Source of the DNA: Arachnopeziza araneosa
Taxonomy: Eukaryota > Ascomycota > Leotiomycetes > Helotiales > Arachnopezizaceae
Assembly: GCA_003988855.1 (NCBI GenBank)
Contig: QYAI01000004.1
Coordinates: 1-64,000 of the forward strand
Direction: 5' to 3'
Length of the DNA: 64,000 bases
Positions 58,856 to 64,000 of the stretch are shown here, in pieces. The position numbers were made by a program, and so were the translations under genes. A model generated the notes under the pieces. That model was not told where the DNA came from. It saw nothing but the letters and a program-made list of their open reading frames with translations, and did no database searches. Each line of letters starts with the position of its first letter. Position 1 is the stretch's first letter.

Positions 58856-59099
58856 ATCTATGTATTTTCTTTAATTAGGGATGAGCTACACGCAATAAAA
58901 ATCCCCAAAATAGCTAGTACCTCGATTAGACTTGGCATAATGCAGCTCCTTTGCAAACATTTGATTACTCGCAACATCCAATCATAGCCACACGCATAGC
59001 ACTATGTATTTAGTTCAACATAACCAAGTCTTATCTTATGATATTGTGTTCCTGAAATCCATTTTTGCATTGTATCCTCCAATTTATCTTTTCAGAATA

Positions 59100-59270
59100 A
59101 TAACAAACGAGGCGCAAGGACCAGATAGTTGTCCTGACTCTCATTGCAGGGACTGTCAGCTTGCTTGTTACGGCTGCGGTAAAGAAAATACCCGCAAAGA
59201 GGAGCGAGCAAGGCGTGAGGATCGAGGATACGCAGCGAGGCTATACAGCTGTAGGACGATGAGTACATAG
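59100..59270 (+). other. Cys-rich fragment
   Basis: The frame ending at 59270 contains DSHCRDCQLACYGCGKEN followed by a charged EERARRED helix. It looks like a leftover of a zinc-binding protein between the two RBR copies, but is too short to assign. Confidence 0.25.
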
Positions 59271-59460
59271 AGCTGCCACTCCGTCTGTCTATTCAATTGA
59301 AACGCCTGTTACTTCTAACTTTATCGAAAATCCCGCTATACTAGGACAAGCGGTTTTTTGTAGGTTCAAGTAACAATAAAGTTAATTAGCTCTAAAGATG
59401 TGGTTATGTCTGTAATGTACATTCTCAAGTTAGTCTCAGTAGGCGATTCAGAAGCTAACT

Positions 59461-60950
59461 CTATAGTTCTCGCCCCCCCTGCTGTAGGTCATCTTTTGCT
59501 GCATCAGACTGTATGTTCAGTGGTTGACCATGTTTATATGAGAACATTGAGGTGTCAGTGTACATTTTGCAGGTTGGTTTATGCATCCTTGCACCCTTTG
59601 AGTGAATTTCTATCCGCATAACGTGACAGAATATGCAGAAAGATGCATGACACACTGCACCTGTTTGAAAGTTAAGCAACATCCTGAACATTGTAGGACA
59701 TTACTTACAAGTCATCATGTGACATCCCTTGTCTTGAGTAATTGGTGTGGACAGCCAGGACAGTGACTAAGCTGTCCACTAGCTACTTCCTCTTCCATGA
59801 AACTTCTTGCTTCTTCTTCTTCTTCTGCTGTGGTTTGTGCTCTTTCCTCTTCAACCTTCGCACAGGTTGTCCCTGTGTGCCATATAATAAGGCACTTTCT
59901 GCAAAAATCAATCTCGCATTCAACATTTGTGCATTCAACTTTGTTCCTTTCAGCTCCGTCGCCAAATTCGCAGAACACTCCATAGTGACACTTAGGACAT
60001 TCCGCATAATTATCCATCTGCCCTATCATCATCTTGCTTATGTGTGTGTTATATCTGTTATGTAATCGTTAGATTGGCACATAATCTTATAAAGGACATA
60101 ATATTATGGGGACTAACCTTTCGAACATCTCCTTAGGACAATTCTTCTTGATATCTTCAGTATCCATCCATTCGGAACATTCATTCGAAGGACACTTTAG
60201 CCCGGACCTGTCTTTGTAACTCGCTTCAATATATGCCGCCATGCATAAATGACATATGTCGATGTCATGATGACATCGAGCTGTTCCTGTAGCCCAAAAG
60301 GTATGTATAGGTTTTTTTCTCTGCATACTGGGCAAAGCTTTGGAGGTAGAGGTGAGGAAGGAGGTAGGTTTCGGAGACTGGGGCTCTTTTGTCAATCTTC
60401 AGCCCAATTGATCGCTTGCTACCGCTATGTTATCCTGAGCAATAGGAGGAAATGGTAAATGTGTTCGACGATTGGTTGTGTCCAAAAGGCCTACAGGTAA
60501 CTCGACATTAGCATTTGACCAAACTGAAGTTGAGGTTTGCTCTACCGGATGCTCTGTTTTCAGCGGTGCTCAATGCATTGGGTGTAATACCTTCATTTTT
60601 TTCTACATTTCCAGAGGCCTGAAGCTTTGAGATAGGCGAGCCATCAGGTGTAGCTCGCAGAGTCCCTAGAGTCAATGTAATTTTTCTTCTTTTCGTGTCT
60701 GGTGGAGTTTTGCTTATTTTCTCATTTGATGAGCTACCAGTTGATAGTGAATCCGTTGAAGACTGAAGTGCTTGCCTCTTTTCCTGTGATGTTGCTGCAT
60801 CATTAAGTATGTTATGAAGTTGAATCCACATTTCGTGCTTCAGGGAGTTGTTCTTGACTTGGTATTTATTATCACGAAGGACCTGCGGTAGATCAAGGTG
60901 CTTGAAGTCTGAATAGTGTCGTCCTAGAAGGGACGAAGGATATCCGGGGG
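59461..60950 (-). pseudogene. RBR E3-ligase relative with frameshift in RING2 (RBR2)
   Basis: Recognisable exons: about 60508-60950 (Ser/Thr/Lys-rich N-terminus), 60118-60395, 59709-60054 and 59461-59660, with introns of 63 and 48 bp for the last two junctions. RING1 lacks its first Cys pair: a stop precedes the visible CHHDIDICHLC..CPSNEC. The IBR is complete (CPKCHYGVFC, CTNVECEIDFCRKC, HTGTTC). In RING2 one base is missing just after CPGC (near 59,749). In the shifted frame the sequence continues TPITQDKGCHMMTC, so the catalytic Cys codon (59722-59724) survives but is out of frame. The tail GARMHKPTC matches GARAHKPTC of RBR1, so the copies are paralogues, arranged tail to tail. Confidence 0.65.
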
Positions 60951-61470
60951 GGTCTCATGCTGGAGTCACTAGAGACCAGTTAGTTGTAGTAATTAACAGT
61001 TGCCTGTACCATGAGGAATACATGCACCTTTGCTCATAACAGTTGTTGGTTATTGGAATGAAAGACAAATATGAAGGTAATGGCTTTTCTGTGATCATGC
61101 TTGAAGGTGACAAAAAGTAAGTGAATGGTTGTAGTAGACCTAGCTTTGAAATCTTCTGGTGGCACAAGGTCCACGAGGCGTGTTGCTACGTGATCCCTTG
61201 TATATTTGCATCTTCGCAAGGCATGCTCTTTATCAATGTTTCAGTCCTTCCTGTTGGCCTTCGCCGTTACCAAAGTCATTTGTCCACTACCTTGGCTTTC
61301 GACCATTGCTTCTGGATTTGAGCATTATGTCCTTTTCTTTGGAATTGGAAATGCTACTTCCCTAACTGAAAATATAGTTGCAGAAGCAAGGATGCGTTCG
61401 GAGCTGATCTGCCACGCCCGTAGACCATTTTGAATTACTTAAAAACAATCTAGATGGTACTTTGAACTAC

Positions 61471-61547
61471 TGTAACTCGCATCGGCAGATAGTAAAGGCG
61501 CCGGGCTCATAACCCGGAGGTCCCCAGATCGAAACTAGGTGTTGCCA
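61471..61547 (+). pseudogene. Degenerate initiator-type tRNA-Met(CAT)
   Basis: GCCGGGCTCATAACCCGG gives a perfect anticodon stem-loop with CAT at 61508-61510. Then come GAGGTCC and a T arm CCCAG-ATCGAAA-CTAGG with one mismatch (A for G), GTTGCCA and a T6 run at 61553-61558. The ATCGAAA loop is initiator-like. The 5' acceptor strand pairs at only five of seven positions and the D arm is disrupted, so it is probably not functional. Confidence 0.55.
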
Positions 61548-61559
61548 AATTCTTTTTTG

Positions 61560-63502
61560 GCCTGATTTTTATCACTTAGTTTTATCCTTTATGTCTCGGT
61601 TTTTTTTCACCTTACAATCAACTTGCTTCTATTGATACTCGAACACTTTTCATTTTTAAAAACAAAGCCATGATCTAATTACCATTCAATAGCTCAAAGT
61701 GAGATAAATGTCACTTGTATATATCTTATTGAACTTTCTAAAAGCCAACCTTCCGCGGTTAAGATGAATATCTCCATTAAAATCGCACTAAATATTTGGC
61801 TATTCGAGAATATTTTGGTGTGATCGCAGCAAAGCCATTTTCATCATTGAAATTTGACTTCAAGAGTTTCAGAGTCTATGGTTCTAAAGCTGCTTTGAAT
61901 CAGGGTCACATAAATTTGAGGTTTAAATTTTTGGGGCATGTCAAGTTGCAAATCGGTAAGAAGTCACATTTCAAGTTAGTTTTCACAAGGAAACCTGTTT
62001 ACAGCTCATATCACCAGGGATATTCATATTGTAGAAGCAAAACATTCGGTAGAAAATCAAACATATTAATTAAACTACTAAAATAACCCAACTGACCTGT
62101 AGTAAAATGTTAGCATGAGCTGTTCTTCGAATATCGAGTTGAGCAATTGTGAAATCGATTCATCACTCAGTTCTCCAAGGTGAAATATATTTTTCGTCAA
62201 AGAGTGAACTCTGAAAGAACACAGCGAATATTTGGATTCATCAAAGCAAGAATTTGACGTGAAGACAAACTGATAATACTTACATGATACAAACGGATTT
62301 AGGCCTCCAAGATTACCTGGTTGATATAAGGAGAGTCAGCGAAGCTCTGGTCAAAATCATGAAAGCAGGTCCCATAGTGGAATGACCAAAAGCAAAATCT
62401 CAGGCCTGTGAATGGTCAGCAAGAAGGAAAATAATGAGTAGGAGCAAGTACTCATTAAATCAGAATTTTGTGTAAATTCATATGGGGAAACCCCATCAAA
62501 TAGTGTGAATAACGATTTCATCATTTGAAACCATGGTCTTGGATAAAGAAAGAAGAGGGGATGTCACCTAATTAGAGTATGATGTTAGCCTCTACACTTC
62601 ATATTATATACTAATCATTCATGTCTTTTCGCAGGTCTCGGTGTATATTGCTCAGCTGACGAGTTCTCAACAAGCATTTCCTATTTATCTACCCTCACAA
62701 GGTTTGTACGCCTTGCTTTCAAGGAAGGCAGATATAAGAATGCACAGTCTGTCCGCCCGTTCGTTCAAAGTTCGTCATAATATGCACAAAGTTAAGGCTG
62801 CTGGGATGGAGCAAATTTTACCTGACAAGCAATTTGTTAGCAAGAGCAGCTTGGAGAGCGACAAAGTTGAAAATTTGGAATGTGTATGGCATCAGACAAG
62901 GCTGAAACTAGTAAGACAGAATCTACATGATAACTTCTGAATGAGGAATTCCTATTGTTGTCGATTGATCATCACTGCCTTTTAGTAGAAGAACAAGGAA
63001 AAAATTTCAACGAACCTTTGATTTCTTCAGATCAGATACTTCGAGTTACGTTTCAATAAAACTGCAGAGATGTCAACTTAAGCCATGGACCCGACGTAAG
63101 GGTTTCGAAGCTGAAGAACCGATTCAGAATGTGTAACAGTATACAAAATCCCCATGTAAAAGTAAGAGTTGGATTGTTCTAAGGTTGTGTTTTCTCATCA
63201 TTGAGGAGTTTAAGGAGGAAGAAATTTCTGCACATACCTGTGAAGCAACTGTCGAATATTTAACAAGGCAAGAATTGCGTCGATGTGAATTATTATAGAT
63301 GGTTTAGAAAGGCGGAAGACGAAGCTCAAATTTTCTACTTGGTGGGCCAGAGCTTGGGCTAGTTTCCTTAACCCCTGCTAGCTTACGGCAAGTCTACTTC
63401 GCCACACCTGTGGCTGCGCTCCCCTCATTCCCCAACCTGACTTCTACTTCTTTCATATAACTTTGAATGATCGGTTGAGATTCATCTTAACCGACCTTCA
63501 TA
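61560..63502. other. Gene-poor stretch with two unassigned frames
   Basis: Open frames of 96 codons (61796-62086, basic, Lys/Phe-rich) and 99 codons (62641-62940) occur, but neither resembles a known family or has introns or context supporting it. From 63,350 on, composition returns to that of the housekeeping arm, with CT-rich sequence before the next ATG. Confidence 0.35.
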
Positions 63503-64000
63503 ATGGCGCCAGTTGGGGGTTTCTGGGCTCCTATAGCCGTGAGAGCCTTAAGGTAAGTCGCTTTCAAACCTCGATGACTCGTCTCGTGGATCCGCGCTGA
63601 TGTTCAATAGACACGCCTTCAAAAAGACCTCAAACCTTATCAAGACTCGTCTTGAGAAAATAGCTCGTCCATTGGATGCCCAATTTCAGCCTGTTCTTGT
63701 CCGATCCACACCACGTCAGCCCATACACCCAGTAGCTCGACTTCGACAGAGTCAGGGACGCTGGTATACTACTCACAGTACAATAAATGCAGCGGTCCGG
63801 CGATTCCTAAGTACCAGCACAGAGCATGGCTTGAAGTACAACCGTTCAACTTTTCCAAGCTCGGCAACCGCTACTGCCGTCTCAAAATTGACGACAAGAG
63901 CTCCATTCGCTTCAACCCTGCGACCTAATATTACTGGCGGTTCTTTCCCTCGCACCGCTGGAGGGTATAGCCTTGGAGGGGGCGGTGTTGGTGGTGCTCG
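63503..64000 (+). CDS. Conserved fungal, probably mitochondrial protein, cut by window end
   Basis: Exon 1 (63503-63552) encodes MAPVGGFWAPIAVRAL. A 58-bp intron (GTAAGT..AATAG, 63553-63610) leads to exon 2, open to the window edge; 146 codons are visible. The N-terminus is basic and free of acidic residues for the first 30 positions, followed by RWYTTHSTINAAVRRFLSTS, which looks like a mitochondrial presequence with cleavage region. A Gly-rich stretch (GGYSLGGGGVGG) follows. I recognise the pattern as conserved in filamentous fungi but cannot name the function. The 3' end is outside the window. Confidence 0.6.

Overview
The window looks like nuclear DNA from a filamentous ascomycete, most likely a leotiomycete-type fungus. 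The genes carry short introns (mostly 45-130 bp, GT..AG with CTAAC/CTGAC-like branch sites), include typical fungal families (Zn2Cys6 regulator, DUF3405, fungal TRP4, YmL11-type bL10m), and sit beside an A+T-saturated repeat block with the signature of repeat-induced point mutation (RIP). The taxon is inferred from style; no marker gene fixes it.

Region 1 (about 1-13,690) is gene-free and dominated by T, A, TpA and short stop-riddled frames: the remains of RIP-mutated retroelements. Three much less mutated insertions stand out in it. Each begins TG, ends CA and has a matching 5-bp flanking duplication (1263-1628, 2959-3143, 4830-5093), so they look like solo LTRs that landed later. A large inverted repeat and several copies of a palindromic LTR-like motif lie at 11.7-13.5 kb.

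Region 2 (13.8-46.7 kb) is a normal housekeeping arm: an N-myristoylated UBTD-type ubiquitin-domain protein, RNA polymerase subunit Rpb12, the GPN1/Npa3 GTPase needed for RNA polymerase II assembly/import, the spliceosome factor Cwf19, a Zn2Cys6 transcription factor, a D-2-hydroxyacid dehydrogenase, anthranilate phosphoribosyltransferase (TRP4), mitochondrial ribosomal protein bL10m, a PI-PLC-like protein, an 18-exon ABC-C transporter, an APC-family permease, a DUF3405 membrane protein, a luciferase-domain membrane protein and a Cus2/Tat-SF1-like U2 snRNP factor. Most ORFs had to be joined across introns to see the true proteins; three of the introns are GC-AG.

Region 3 (47-61.6 kb) is accessory and decayed: a 2EXR-domain protein, two Ulp1-type cysteine-protease relatives and two RING-between-RING (RBR) E3-ligase relatives. 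The four protease/ligase copies each carry at least one lesion in or near the catalytic core (Asp-to-Asn plus frameshift, Trp-to-stop, catalytic Cys-to-Tyr, one-base deletion), several being G-to-A changes of the kind RIP makes. Two truncated initiator-type tRNA-Met pseudogenes lie around this block in opposite orientation. The window ends in the 5' part of a conserved, probably mitochondrial fungal protein.
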